Shown one piece after another: positions 35,504 through 47,681 of a DNA stretch of 64,000 nucleotides. Numbering within the stretch: position 1 is the stretch's first letter; each line of letters starts with the position of its first letter. The DNA is from Trema orientale (taxonomy: Eukaryota; Streptophyta; Magnoliopsida; Rosales; Cannabaceae). The DNA lies in assembly GCA_002914845.1 (NCBI GenBank), contig JXTC01000016.1, forward strand, positions 152,896-216,895, written 5' to 3'. The notes beneath the pieces were generated by a model. That model saw nothing but the letters and a program-made list of their open reading frames with translations, was not told where the DNA came from and made no database searches. The translations under genes and the position numbers were made by a program.

Positions 35504-36839
35504 TTTGCAAATAAGGTTACAGAAGATATTATAGAAGATGGTGGTACTGAAATAGAGGAGATTATGAATGAACTGAATTCCAAGGTAATCTAAGATTCCA
35601 AAATACAAGGAATTGAGAAGGACAAATATACAAGGACAAAGAAGTGTTGAAAAATGCAATGAGTAATTATGATCCTAATTGTGGATAGTCATTTCGAGTT
35701 TCAAGGTATGGTAAAACTGATTTTTTTGTAGTGAGAAGGTTTTATCAAATACATACACGTTCATTCGACAGTCTACAAGGATATCATTGCCAAGCAAGTA
35801 GTTCAATAATCAGAGATTCTGTGAAATCTAAATTCCTAAACATTAAAACAATCTATACATCAACTGATATTGTTAGAGATGCAATGGATGAGTTCTTAAG
35901 TTATGAAAAAGCTTGGAGATCTCCTGAAAAGGCACTAGAACTTGTGAGGGGGAAACCAGAAAACTCTTATATAAAAATACCAAGCTATCTCTATATGTTG
36001 GAAACAAAAAATCCAGAATCAGTGACTGCAATGTATATAGAAAAGAGTGGACACTTCAAACATATGTTTATGACTTTGGCAGCTTCAGTCAAGGGGTTTC
36101 AACACTGTAAACCAGTAATTGTGGTTGATGGCACATTTCTCGTAGCTGCACATAGAGGGACTTTAATGACAACATGTACAAAGGATACCAATGAAAATAT
36201 ATTCCCACTAGCTTTTGGAATAGTTGATTCAAAGAATGATTTAAATTGGGAATGGTTTTTTAGAAAATTAAAGGAAGCATATGGTGAACGAGAAGATTTA
36301 TGTATCGTATTAGACCGGCATAAAAGTATTATCAAAGCTGTAGCCAAGTTCTATCCAAATACCACTCATGGAGTATGCATATATCACTTATTGAACAATC
36401 TGAAGAAGTATTTCAAGTCCCAACTAGTACAAATGAAAGAGGCTTTCTTCGGTGCTACTAGAGCTTATATAATAGGAAAATTTGAAGAGAACATGAAGAT
36501 ACTGGACCAAATTGATAAAGGAATCCGCACCTATCTTGAAGAAGTAGGTTTTTCAACATGGGCTAGGGTATCATCTAAAAATAAGAGATACTCTTCAATG
36601 ACTTCCAATATCGTAGAGTCGATGAATAAAGTATAAAGCTGCTAAAAAATTGCCAGTAGAGCCTTTACTCGAGTGCTTAAGAAGTTTAACACAAAGACGG
36701 ATTTGGGAAAACAAGTAGAAAGCACTCTCAACCAAAACAAAAGTACAAGATAAGCCAAACAAAATTATGACTGATAACTTTGTTCTCTCCATGAAAGTGA
36801 AGGTATGTATACTACAATACTATCAATTAATATTTTTAA

Positions 36840-37640
36840 TTAGTAACAAGAAACTAGAAACTAGAAATTAGTAACTAAAAATCAGATGATAACCACGAAT
36901 TGGGTACTAGTACTTCTAAATTTATTAGAAACCAGAATTCAATTGGTATCTAATAAATAGAAACCATATATCAGTTGATTACTAGTAACTCGTAACCAGT
37001 TTTCAGTTACCAACCAGTAAATTATTGATAGTAGTTATTTGGTAACTAATTCTTTACTGGTGACCAAGGACTGGTAACCAGTTATGATCTAGTAACTAGT
37101 TCTAAGCTAGTAACCATGTCTAAGCTTATAACTAGGAAATAGTAACTAGTTCTCAGCTGGTAACCATTAATAGGTAACCAATTTTGATCTAGTAATAAGT
37201 TCTCAGATGGTAACCAGGTCTAATCGATTCTGATCTAGTAACAAGTTCTCAGATGGTAACTAGATCTGATCTAATAACCAGTACTTAGATGATAACTAAG
37301 TCTAATCTGGTAACCAGTTACTGGTCTAATCTAGTAACCAGATCTCCTCTAGTAATCAGGTCTGATCTAGTAACAAGTACTCAGATGGAAACCAATAAAT
37401 GGTAGCAAATTATGAATGAGTAACTAGTTCTCAGCTGATAACCGGTAACTAGTACTGGTAACTAGTTCTTTGCTATTAACCAATACTGATCTGGTAACCA
37501 GTGGCTGGTAACTAGTTACTAGAAACTAATTCTCACATGCTCTCATTTGGTAATAATAATTGGTAACATGTTGCCATATGGTATGCAGTTGTGATCAAGT
37601 AACTAATAACTGGTTACCAATTTATTACTAGTTTCCAGAT
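36840..37640. repeat. GTAACCAG minisatellite in transposase intron
   Basis: The same 18-bp unit family as at 34330-34880 occupies the intron between the catalytic and SWIM parts of the transposase (donor GTATGT at about 36805, acceptor AG at 37744). It contains many GTAACCAGT and TCTGATCTAGTAAC words with degenerate spacing. It has no coding value. Confidence 0.8.
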
Positions 37641-38199
37641 ACTGGTTATTTGTAACCATAATTAGACTTATTATATAAGATACTTGTATTAACAATATAA
37701 ATGATACTAACTTTGTTACATATTTGTGAATTAAAAAAATGCAGGTTCACCAAACAAATGAAGTTTTATTCAATGTCCTGTGGGAACATCCTCATTCAAA
37801 ATGAATATAAAAGACAAAATATGCTCATATGGTAGATTTGATAAGGACAAGTTTCCATGCAGTCATGCAATGGCAGCCATTCAAAAAAGACATCTTAATT
37901 GCTTTGACTACTACTCTAAATACTACAAAACAGAGGCCATAATTGCAATATATGAAGGTACGATTCATCCAGTTGGAAACACAAATACGTGGACCATACT
38001 AGAGGAAATTTTAAATATAAATGTTGAAGCTCCTAAAGGAAAGCGTAAAGCTAGAAGACCGAAAAATCAAAGAATAAAGTCTGCTGGAGAACATAAGGGA
38101 AAAATAAGATGTGAAAGGTACAAGGAATGTGGACACAATAGGAAAATATGCAAAAACCCACCTGTTTTGGAAGCAAAAAAATCCAAGGCAAAGTGAATA

Positions 38200-39050
38200 T
38201 GTTACTTATCTTTAGTATTTCAGATTTAAAATTGTGTATTTCATAAGAACCTCTATTTTTAATTGACATTCAGTATTCAGTATGGATTTGAAGAAATTTG
38301 AAGAATTTGAATTCTTTATTTCTCTATAATTACAAATTCAACTTTTTGGAAACCAAATAATTAAGAGAGAGATATACGATCAGCATATATATATATATTG
38401 AAGAAATCAAAAGGCTCTTTGCTTGTTTCTTTCTCCTGTTCTCTAGCTTTCTTTTATTCTATTCTTTTGAGAATTGGAGTAGCACTACACTAGCTCGCTC
38501 TGTCAGCTTTTTGATCAATACAATACATGAGACCTTTCCTTCTTCCTCTCTAGCTATCTAATAAATTGCCTTTTTTATTTTCTTCCAAACTGACCCTGAA
38601 CCCTCAACAATATCAGCTAGTGAGAGAAAGAAAGTAGTCTTCTTCTTCAAAAATAAAAAATTGATTTATATGATAATCAGCTGGAAGGCATAATAATCTA
38701 TTATTTCTAATTCATTGTAATAATACTAGTGTCTATCCATTAACCAATAGAAGTTAGTTAGTGATACTTAAATAGCATAATACAAAATAGTAACTAAGAA
38801 CAAAATGCTACAGTTTCCTTTATATAACTGGAGAAAAGGTACTACACAAAATAGTTTCAGTTTTAGTGTTTATTCATTAAACCAAAGAAATAAAAAGAGT
38901 CAAAAAACATATCAAAGTCTTAAAAAAGCTCTATTTCTTCTTTTTCTTAATCTTCAAGTCTCGTCCATCTTCAGATTCCAAATTAAAATCCTTGCCCTCC
39001 TTGTTTTTCAGCCGCCCTGGAAATTCACTTTCAAACTCATAATCCTCCAT
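38200..39050. other. Spacer between the two MULE genes
   Basis: No gene is visible between the transposase stop (38196) and the end of the convergent Ulp1-like gene (39054). It probably contains both 3' UTRs. An (AT)n run lies near 38386-38398. Confidence 0.5.
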
Positions 39051-39053
39051 CTT

Positions 39054-42000
39054 TTACTTGCAGGCACATGCATAAAATTCCACACATAGCTTGTTTCGTT
39101 TTTCCTCAACAGAAAAATCTCTCAACTTATCAATTGCACCATGGATAAAGTAGTCCACATAGGCAATAATAAAAACACCACAATCACTAGTTCAAAAACA
39201 CAACCAAGACCAATTCAAAACACAAAACATATAAATAAATATGACAAAGTAAGTAAATCACAGAAAAGTTGGACAATACCTGTGAGTTTGTTGAGGAAGA
39301 CCATCAACCATACTAATATCTAGAGAGTTAGTAGCTTTCTTATTCAAACAATATTTAGAAGTCAGATCAACATCATTCTAAGACACATAGAAACCAATAC
39401 AGTCCAAGAACAATGGAAGTAAGACTGCTATTCGTTCAACTATCTTCTATGCACTTTTATCATTAATTGCACTAAGCAAAGAATTGAGTGCATGAAGAGA
39501 CCTAGAATGAATAACAAAATGCGCAAGAATCCAATGATCTATAGTCTCTATATAGACAAGTATCAAAATATAATCTACCTCTCTCCAAAGAATATTAGAA
39601 CCTAAGAATATACTCTACAATATGATCAACCTTTTTAATAAGCGAAATATCACAATTCTTTTTCAAAAATATTTGACATAAAGATTTCAAATGCTAATCA
39701 AACTGAACATCAGTTTTTGTAACCCTTAATAAAATACTCTCACTGTATCGAACTTTCTTGCCCTTGTAATAAAATGAGACATCTATATGTTATGAAACCA
39801 AAAAAAAAAAAAATTGAGGAAAAAAACCAAAAAAAATAGGATAAAAATAAGTAAGATTAAAGGAACAAAATTGTAATGTGAAAAATGCACAAATAATAAA
39901 ACTGGTAACCAGTTTTTGGTTTCCAAAAATCACATATGATAACCAATTACTGGTTACCAGTTTCTAAAAATTCAAAAAATAGATTACTAGTTACCAGTCA
40001 GATTAAAAGAACAAAATTGTAGTGTAAAAAATGCACAAACAATAAAACTAGAAACCATTAACCATATACTAGTTACCAGTTTTTGGTTTCCGAAAACCAT
40101 ATATGGTAACCAGTTACTGGTTTCCAGAAACCTAACAGTTTCTGGCTATAGAAACCAAACATCGTTACTGATTTCTACATTACCAACTGAAAGTTAAAAA
40201 AGCTGAAATTTTAAATTTTAAGAATAAATTAAAAGAACAAAAAATTACTTATTGAGCATTGAAGATTTCTTCCATCATAATGCAAGTCAAAAAAACCACA
40301 TATTCTCATAAATTTTAGCCATAGAAAATTCCATAGGATGCTTAAGTGCATTCTCCTCCTTTGAATAAAATCTTTTCCTAAACAAATTAAGAAAAAACAA
40401 TAGAAAAGTTACTTAAGATAACAACATAAACCTGACAATTAAAATATAGAATAAGAAAAACACAACTCACTTACTTTTAAGATTAACACCATAATCAATA
40501 AATTTGATTAGTTTATTCTCCCAATCATAGTCAACTTTGGAAAATATGTCCACAGAGAATGCAAATAAACCTTTCACTTTTCTTTTTTCTTGCTTCTTCT
40601 TCGGCTTCTCAATAGGTTCAAAAGAGGAACCAAAGTCATTGACGAATGGTGATTTCAGTTAAGCACCAAGTTTCAATTCTCTTTTCGCAAGAATTGGGGT
40701 TTCAAAAGGATGTTCTATAGAGCCAGAACCCTGAAATAAAACCAATGCCAACGAATCCTTTGGATTACCCTACAAAAATAGAATGAGAAATACTCAAGTT
40801 AATTAAAGTAAACTGGTTTTTAGAAGTAATATTTCAATTTTGGTCACTAAAAAAGGAAGAAAATTTACCTCTTCCTTAAATAATTAAGCAGCCACCATTG
40901 CGTTTCTTTAGTCTCATCAATGATTTTCTGATCCAAATTATCCAAAAAGCAATCTGTCAAACCTTGATCAATCATATCGACCTGCTCTTGATCATCAATG
41001 ACATCTAGCTTACCACCATCACACTGAAAAATGACAAGCGATTAATTTAAAATAAGTTACTAATGCTTCACCATTAAAGTTACTCAAAGAGTGTCAAGTG
41101 GAAAAAAATAATGAAAAAACCATAATAAAAACTTAAGCAAATCACCTGGCCAACATCACTTCCTTTATCTTTGTTAACAATAATTTCAGGATGATTTTCT
41201 CCATCGGTATCTTTATCCTCTGTATAACCTTTGGCATTTGAATCAGTAGCACTAGCACACAAAAAAAGAAAAAAAAAAAGCACTAATAAATCAAGGTTAC
41301 CAGAATAAGGTAATTAATGTGATTACCTAACATAAATATAAAGAAAGTAGCTACCTTACTATCTCCTCCATCATTGTCTTTCTTCTCATTCTCGTTAACC
41401 TTGGTGTCTCTGACACTATCATTAGCAACAGCGTTATCCTAAAAAAGAAAAAGTATAAGTAAAAGTTAAACTTGGCACATAATAAGGTAATCGACTTGGT
41501 TACTAAATGAAACTATTATTTATAATAAGAGAATAATTTTATATCTTACCTGATCATCTATCTCAGGCTCGTCCTCCTCAGTCCGTTTGGCATAGTCATT
41601 AGTATGAATATCAGCCTATAAAAATGAGGGGGAAAAAACAAAAAGAAAGAAAATAACTACAAGATATAATATACTTAGGTAACTAAACAGGTTAAGTAAA
41701 ATATACCTCAACAACCACAGTTTTAGCCCAGTTATCCGCAACTTGATCATCATAATCCTGAAGAATGGGAAATGAACGAATAGGATATGCATTACATCCT
41801 AACTTTTCTTGAATACCAGATAACATAGAAATAATGATGACATACCTATCATCCATGTCCCTTTTCATCTGGTTCATATCCCGCATAATCGTATGCTGTC
41901 TCAAAGAAAAATAATTTTACAACAGAGATATATTTTTGCTTAATTGTGACAGCTCTAATGAAAGAAGCTTCATGCGGTTCTTCAAATCTAAAAATGATGA

Positions 42001-43856
42001 TTCTAATGCTTTTTCAAAGGCTTCATTAGCCCTGGAAGTAGAAGGCTCACTTGACTTGGAAATAGAAGGCTTAGTCGACTTGGAACTAGAAGGCTTAGTC
42101 AACTTCGAAATAGAAGGTTCAGTTGGCAATGGAACTTTTGGTGTAGGAATCTCAAAATCATCATCTTCTTTGGCCAAATTTCTTACAACTGGATCTTTTG
42201 AGTTGTAACAAAATCCACTGAGATTTAACATTTTCTTCTCCTCATCAGTTGGGATTACTTTCTTTATTTCAATCTATCAAAAAACAACAACAAAAAATTT
42301 GTGAGAAATTGAGTACAAACAGAGATAATAGCTTTAATGGAAAAGTAACAAATTACTTAAAAAACAGAATACAAACAAGCAAAAAAAAATATTATCTCTT
42401 TCGACTGAAATACTTCTCTCTCGAGATCACAATAAAGGGCTTTAACATCTGTTGACCAATTAATCATACGAGGGACGCTAGAATCCTCTAACTTGCAAAA
42501 AGACTCCGACAGAGCAAGAATACTCTCGTACAACCATATTTGAAATGCCAGCGGAAAACCATGTAACTTGTGGACGTTACCACTCTTCTTCGATATTTTC
42601 AATTTCTTAGATTCATCATGCTTCTTGCTGAAATTACATTTCACAGACTTTATATTCAATGCTGCCTTTAAATATTTTATCGTAATATTAAACAACTCTT
42701 TATCCCATGGATGGTTATTAAATTCACCACTTTCACATATATGCATGATATCTTTATCAATCAATTTATCTTTTACTGTTGAGTATAGAAAATTTGAAAT
42801 CAAATACGGACATGCCATACTAACAGTATCTTTATCATTGGCAAACTTCGAATCCGTAAAACATTTTTCTAGAACAATCTGGTTTATTGAGCTATAATCC
42901 TTGAAGTACTTATCTAAATTATTTAATATGTCCTTGATTTAAAATCTAGTCATATCTGAATTCCCAAAATAGTTCAAACCAGTAATCAGACCAAATTGTT
43001 AAATACCAAATTTTAGAAGTTGACCACCAATTTTAAACCATATTTCCTCTGGATTAGGTTTGTTTACCTCTCTCAATAACACATGTGTATTGCTTGCCCT
43101 TGCATTTGTAGTTTCTTAAGATCCAAGAACTACCTAAAACAAGTTCCAAGAACTGCCTAAAACAAGTTTTCTTAAACAAAACTTTCTGATCCTCTGTCAG
43201 TTTACTCTTAATATTTTCTACGACCTCAAAGGATGAGAAAAACATAACCTTAGAATGAAAACAGTTCTGAGGTTTAATCTTCAGCTCCCAGTCCTATAAA
43301 AAAATAGAGAAAAAAATAGATGATTAAGTAAAACACAATAATGAAAACCCAAATGATTTGATAGAAACAAAATATGAAAAGATGCAAAAAATTTGAGGGG
43401 GTCAAAAACTATAAAATAAAGTACTAATTGGAAAACAACATTTGAGCACAATACTCAAACAACTACTACTCTTTAAAATAAAATGGTTACTAGATTAGTA
43501 ACCAAAATCGGAAAAAATACTAGTTACCAAATGATTAACCAAATTCTTTATTAACAACATAATCTAGCAATAAACAACAATAACATAATGTAGAAATTAG
43601 TCTGCTAACTAGCATGCATTATTTATTAAAAAAAAACCTTTAAAAAACCATAAAAACCAAAGAAAAAAAATACGAAATACCTTCAAATTTCGAGGAATCA
43701 AAGCCTTCTCTGATTCCGGATCCAATCGAAGCTTTTTCCCCACAGATTCACTTACTCTTTAGACTTTGGTCCACCGGAACTCTCCTTCCTCTTCACCGGG
43801 CTTTTCAAATTCAATTTTGGAGCAGGAGAACTTGAGCTTGCTCTCGTTACTACCAT
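39054..43856 (-). pseudogene. Ulp1-like (C48) SUMO protease gene of the MULE, with DUF1985
   Basis: This family of cysteine proteases resembles SUMO-processing enzymes; in plants many copies ride on MULEs. Start ATG at 43856 (MVVTRASSSSPAPKL, basic and Ser-rich); a one-base shift near 43757. Exon at about 43294-43060: DWELKIKPQNCFHSKV, then LTEDQKVLFKKTCFRQFLEL (DUF1985 start). DUF1985 continues at 42818-42357 (HGFPLAFQIWLYESI). A Ser/Thr/Pro/Lys-rich linker follows (42231-41917, then to about 40600). The protease part lies at 39600-39054: YILILVYIETIDHWILAHF with the catalytic His at 39519-39521; Asn occupies the usual Asp position (ALNSLLS). Then LLPLFLDCIGFYVS, DISMVDGLPQQTH, a 93-bp intron, and DCGVFIIAYVDYF with the catalytic Cys at 39180-39182. 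It ends FYACACK. A TAG at 39448-39450 interrupts the domain, so this copy is probably inactive. Confidence 0.75.
39890..40185. repeat. GTAACCAG-type repeat inside the Ulp1-like gene
   Basis: Two units of about 130 bp (beginning near 39856 and 40002 with AGATTAAA-GAACAAAATTG) each contain CTGGTAACCAG or CTAGTTACCAG and GGTTTCC words. They are related to the minisatellites on the transposase side and probably lie in an intron of the minus-strand gene. Confidence 0.7.
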
Positions 43857-44084
43857 GACTAGAAATCTAGAAAATTAGATATAAAAATCAATAAAAATAG
43901 ACTAGAAATGATTAGAATCCTAGAAAATCAGGTGTATAACAGAACAAAAACGAACTAGAAACACAAAATATTACTATGAATATGGTATTGTAATAGACGA
44001 TCGTGAAGAAGAGAGTAAATTTCAGAAAAATGAAGCTCCGAAAATCCAAACAAATGAGAAAGAGAAAAAACCCATTACTGCAAA

Positions 44085-44090
<6 letters not shown>

Positions 44091-44129
<39 letters not shown>
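44091..44129. repeat. (GA)n microsatellite
   Basis: An uninterrupted GA run of about 38 bp, just inside the right end of the MULE and upstream of the Ulp1-like gene start. Further GAGAGA words continue to about 44170. Confidence 0.9.
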
Positions 44130-44131
<2 letters not shown>

Positions 44132-44271
44132 TAGAACAGAAAAGAAAGAGAGAGAGATAGAGAATGGAAGAGATAAAACCCAAATGAAGCCAAACAAACC
44201 TTTAATTTAGAACTTTCGCGAATATGGTATTTTCAATAAAAGGCGGTATGAAAAGAATAGAAAAAAAGAGG

Positions 44272-44332
44272 ATCGTATATTTGTTATTTCTTTTAAAAAG
44301 AATGTGTATGCACTTATTTCCTCAACATGTAT
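44272..44332. repeat. MULE right terminal inverted repeat and target duplication
   Basis: 44272-44323 is the inverted partner of 33825-33876. It is followed directly by AACATGTAT (44324-44332), identical to 33816-33824. Between here and 44444 I see nothing else. Confidence 0.65.
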
Positions 44333-44449
44333 TGGTGCCTCACGTGCATGGTATTGATGGCCAAACAGAACATTTTTTTTTTCAGCTACAATTGGTGAAT
44401 CGAATTTTATGGTTCGACCACTCAAAAATAGAAAACCTCATGGCAAAGG

Positions 44450-46042
44450 TGAAAGATCCAAGATTGCAGGTATACCAATTTTTTGATTTATTTTTAGAAA
44501 TAAACAAATATAAAAATTGGTTGTCGTTGTTGTTACAACAGTTAGAGGAATTCTATTGCTGTAGTAACAGTTAGTCGTATTGTTGTTGTTGCAACAATGA
44601 AGTATTAAACGTGTGCTATAGGCAAAACAATCACAATAACGAAATTAAAGGAAAATAAATGACACCAGAGATTTTTACATGGTTCGACTATTTTTCAATA
44701 ACCTACTCCATGGGGCCACGCCCAGAGAAAGAAACATATTAGTAGAAATTTTTAAAGTACAAACACCAATGACTTAAACAAGAAAGACTCCCTTATATCT
44801 TGATGCACCATTTTTGACTCTTCACTCAATATGTTCAGTGAGCTCCACTCGTCTTACTTGACTCCAAGCTCTTGAACTCCCCTCAATAGCTGGATCAATC
44901 TTCTCTGCTACGGCGTGCTTTCAGTTCCACACACTAGGACTCTCTCCTATGCATTAGAACCTATCTTCTCCCAAAGAACACCCAGCCCTTCTCCCGAAGG
45001 ACTTTTACAATCTCAAGTGATTTTCTTAAAGCTAATCACTCTAAGAATATTCAAGGCTTACACAAAAAAACAAACTCCCAAAACTCTTTTAAAGAAGCTC
45101 TCTTTTTCTCATAGTTTGGGCACAAAATAAAAGCTCTATTGCAGCATATTTTTCTCTATGAAGTACATACAAATTCCTTAGACTTGGTGAGCGTTTATAG
45201 ATGAATTTCCAGCCCCAATGGTCGTCCATTATAGTGTGAATAGGCCAAAATCAAATAAGGAAAGAGTTAATAATAAAATCAAAATCTTTCCATAAATATT
45301 GTAATCTGCCAGAAAGTTATTGCAACAACTTTTCTAAACAATTATAAGGAAAATGTCCGGATTCATGATTGCTCCTTTGATTCGGTTTGGACACGTTTTG
45401 GACAGCTGAAAATCTTCATTTAACCTGTCAAAGATTGATAATTATCCTAGAAAATCATATCTCAATCAATATCAATCAAAAGCCAAGGTTTAAGAAAATT
45501 AACCAATCTTTCCTCAAATATCCAGAGATGTTGCAACAGATCAGGAAATCTGATCACAACAACTCAGCAAATCAAATTAATTAACTAATGGAAACTTAAT
45601 TAATTGATGAGATATTTCCAGCAATAATTAAGGACGAAAATCCTTATGAATTCACTTCAGAAACCTGTCCAAATTCATTGATTAATAAGATGCAATCAAA
45701 TATCAATCAAGAACAAAAAAATGAGGAAATAATCAATGATATATATGGTAAATATAAAAGAAATTGATTGAAAATTGATAGGAAAATATCCTAACCAGCT
45801 ATGCATGAAATTCCATTTATATTTCACCTATATTATCACTAGAATCATCAAATATGGAAACAAATCACGTTTGGGTATATTCTAGAAGGTTTCCATGTAA
45901 AGAAAAACGCAAGTTTCATTTTGTGAAGAGTTTCAGACTTGTTGCAACAACAACAGACTTGTTGTAACAACATCTCCATCTTTTTAGCAACTTGAGTTCT
46001 CAAAACCTTGCCATTTAGAATGCCAAACTTTTGGACCTAAGA
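44450..46042 (-). repeat. 3' LTR of Copia element (GTTGCAAC family)
   Basis: This 1,593-bp LTR lies left of the element because the element reads on the minus strand. It starts at 46042 (TCTTAGGTCC, where the other copy has TGTTAGGTCC) and ends at 44450 (...GGATCTTTCA). It contains a TATA-like CATCTATAAAC near 45195 and several TGTTGCAACA palindromes. The outer flank AAAGG (44445-44449) is the target duplication. It differs from the 5' LTR by only a few percent by eye, so the insertion is fairly recent. Confidence 0.95.
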
Positions 46043-46054
46043 ATCTCCCCCTTT
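46043..46054 (-). other. Copia polypurine tract
   Basis: On the minus strand AAAGGGGGAGAT lies directly before the 3' LTR start. A second purine-rich copy (minus strand, CGGGGGAGAGC) lies near 46271-46281. Confidence 0.85.
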
Positions 46055-46287
46055 GGCATCTTTTTGGCAAAATCAACATGAGAAAGAACACGAAGAACTC
46101 AAGTAAAAAAACCTGCAAAACAGATGGTTAATTTCCTCATCAAAAACAAATTGCTCCCACTGAAAATCACAATACAAAGAATGTGATATAAATCATAGAA
46201 AGCTCCCCCTGAAAATAATATCACATGATCTCCAAACAAAATAACGAGAAAAATATCTAGAAAATTCTCATGCTCTCCCCCGTTTTG

Positions 46288-46824
46288 TCAAAAGAGGGCC
46301 AAAGCAACAAAATAACAAAAGAAACATGAAAACAAGTTTCTGAAAGCAAAATAAAGAAAGTTCCATGCAGCAAATTCTTGCAAAGCAAACAAAGAGATAA
46401 TCAAAGCTGCGTCTTCTTGTAGTGTTTCTTGGCTTACTTTTCTGGACTTGTTGCAAAGTGGATATATTGGTACTTCAGGTTGAGAAGATCCGGAGGGATG
46501 GGGAGCTATAGCTGATGGAGCAGCAAATGCGGCTGTTAACCAGTCAAGACTTTCCTTTTGTACTTTTTCAATGGCCTCCAGTCGCTCAGACTGCTTGACC
46601 TGATCAGCTTTCAAATTCTCCAGCTCCATAGACTCTTGAGACACCACAACGGAAGGTGTTACAACAAGAGAAGACTTCTTGGCAGCAGCTGTCTTTTTCT
46701 TAGATTTGGCAGTTGTTGCAACTGGTGGTTCAACAACTTCTTTGCCCTTCAACTTGTAAGAAACAGTAGGTAGAACTGGAGAGAGAAAAACGCTTGAAAA
46801 GAAAGAAGAAGAAAGAGAGGACAC
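46288..46824 (-). CDS. Extra ORF between pol and the 3' LTR, unknown function
   Basis: A 178-codon frame lies downstream of the pol remnants and just before the polypurine tract of the minus-strand Copia element. The N-terminus is Ser-rich (MSSLSSSFFSSVFLSPVLP), then comes a Lys/Ala-rich stretch (KSKKKTAAAKKSS) and a short likely coiled coil (MELENLKADQVKQSERLEAI, continuing to about residue 95). The last 45 residues are hydrophobic and may be out-of-frame tail. I recognise no family. Some plant Copia lineages carry a third ORF here, but I see no signal for an envelope protein. It may be a captured gene fragment. Confidence 0.4.
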   Translation of the reverse strand: MSSLSSSFFSSVFLSPVLPTVSYKLKGKEVVEPPVATTAKSKKKTAAAKKSSLVVTPSVVVSQESMELENLKADQVKQSERLEAIEKVQKESLDWLTAAFAAPSAIAPHPSGSSQPEVPIYPLCNKSRKVSQETLQEDAALIISLFALQEFAAWNFLYFAFRNLFSCFFCYFVALALF

Positions 46825-46999
46825 CTTGCCAAAGAAATAAGGGTTATGATTTGAAGAAAATCAATTTCACATCATATATGCACAAAACCCCGAAAAAAAA
46901 TAATTTTAGGAAACTGAAAAATTCAGAAGATTCTTGCTGAAACCAAAACAAGAACATTGGAAGCATTGTTGCAATAGTGGTGACAATTTGCAAATATAA

Positions 47000-47660
47000 A
47001 ACTGAAAGCCCCTTCTTCTCTTTTTTTTTTTTTTTTTTTTTTTAAAACAAAGAGTATGAAAAATAGAAAAACTGGCCAGATTATGACAAAAATCCCAAGA
47101 TTTTTAAATGAAATAAACTCAAAATCGATGAAGTAGCTGATTTATTCTAAACATAAAAATGATTCTAAAATTAAATTAATTCTAAAATTCTTGTCAAATT
47201 AATTTACTGAATTATAGGACTTACTGAATGAGCTGGATTGAGTAATGACTAACAAATCTTTTTCTTAATCTCATAAAATTTTCTTCCACTTTTCACATAT
47301 GTAAATTGTGCTGCATCTATTTTTTTTTTTATATATAATCTTCAGCACATTTATTTTCACATAAATAGTAGCTTTCACTCTAGTCACTGAGGTAGCCATT
47401 TTCACACGGTAGATTACCCTCTACATATTTTGTGATACATAGGCCCAAATTTCTCATGGACGGCTTTCACTCTTCAGTGTTAGGTAGCTTTTTCTGTTTA
47501 TGATGCCTGTAAACACAATATTTTTAACACAATAGATCAATCAAATATTTGCCAGTCAAAATCCAATCCAGATTAGTCAATTTATCCTATGCAACGAAAA
47601 ATTCAAATAACAAGAATCTCATAATCAATATAATTAAACAATCAAATTTATAAAAAGAAT
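47000..47660. other. Noncoding stretch of the Copia element
   Basis: No gene is seen between the extra ORF and the RNase H remnant. A T run (about 22 T) lies at 47021-47042, and TTTTTTATATATAATC occurs near 47320. Confidence 0.5.
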
Positions 47661-47681
47661 AAATTAACTTTTTCTAAGATC

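Larger units (their letters stand above)
35032..38196 (+). pseudogene. MULE transposase (PB1-like N-terminus, MULE domain, SWIM finger), broken
   Basis: The transposase would bind the inverted ends and cut and paste the element. A first exon starts after an AG at 35031 (VFVHYDGKWDEMNDYV) and runs to a possible donor at 35585; a 26-bp tandem duplication at 35452-35503 shifts its frame. The next block (35660-36640) holds the N-terminal DNA-binding region (VSRYGKTDFFVVRRF) after an in-frame TAG near 35687, then the catalytic domain: PVIVVDGTFLVAAHRGTL, DLCIVLDRHKSIIKAV, THGVCIYHLLNNL, then NIVESMNKV with a frameshift at 36632. An intron of about 0.94 kb, filled by minisatellite, separates the SWIM region at 37780-38196 (CSYGRFDKDKFPCSHAMAAI). 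There the second Cys of the usual Cys-x-Cys is Tyr. A basic tail and a GHNRKIC motif follow. The gene is inactive. Confidence 0.85.
33825..44323 (+). mobile_element. Mutator-like element carrying transposase and Ulp1-like protease
   Basis: This is a 10.5-kb DNA transposon. Evidence: 9-bp target duplications, imperfect terminal inverted repeats of about 52 bp, a MURA-type transposase pseudogene on the plus strand (35032-38196) and a DUF1985/Ulp1 protease gene on the minus strand (39054-43856). The pairing of a transposase with a convergent Ulp1-like gene is known for plant MULEs of the Kaonashi type. GTAACCAG-type minisatellites occur in the noncoding parts on both sides. Premature stops and frameshifts in both genes imply that this copy is not autonomous. 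Confidence 0.8.
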
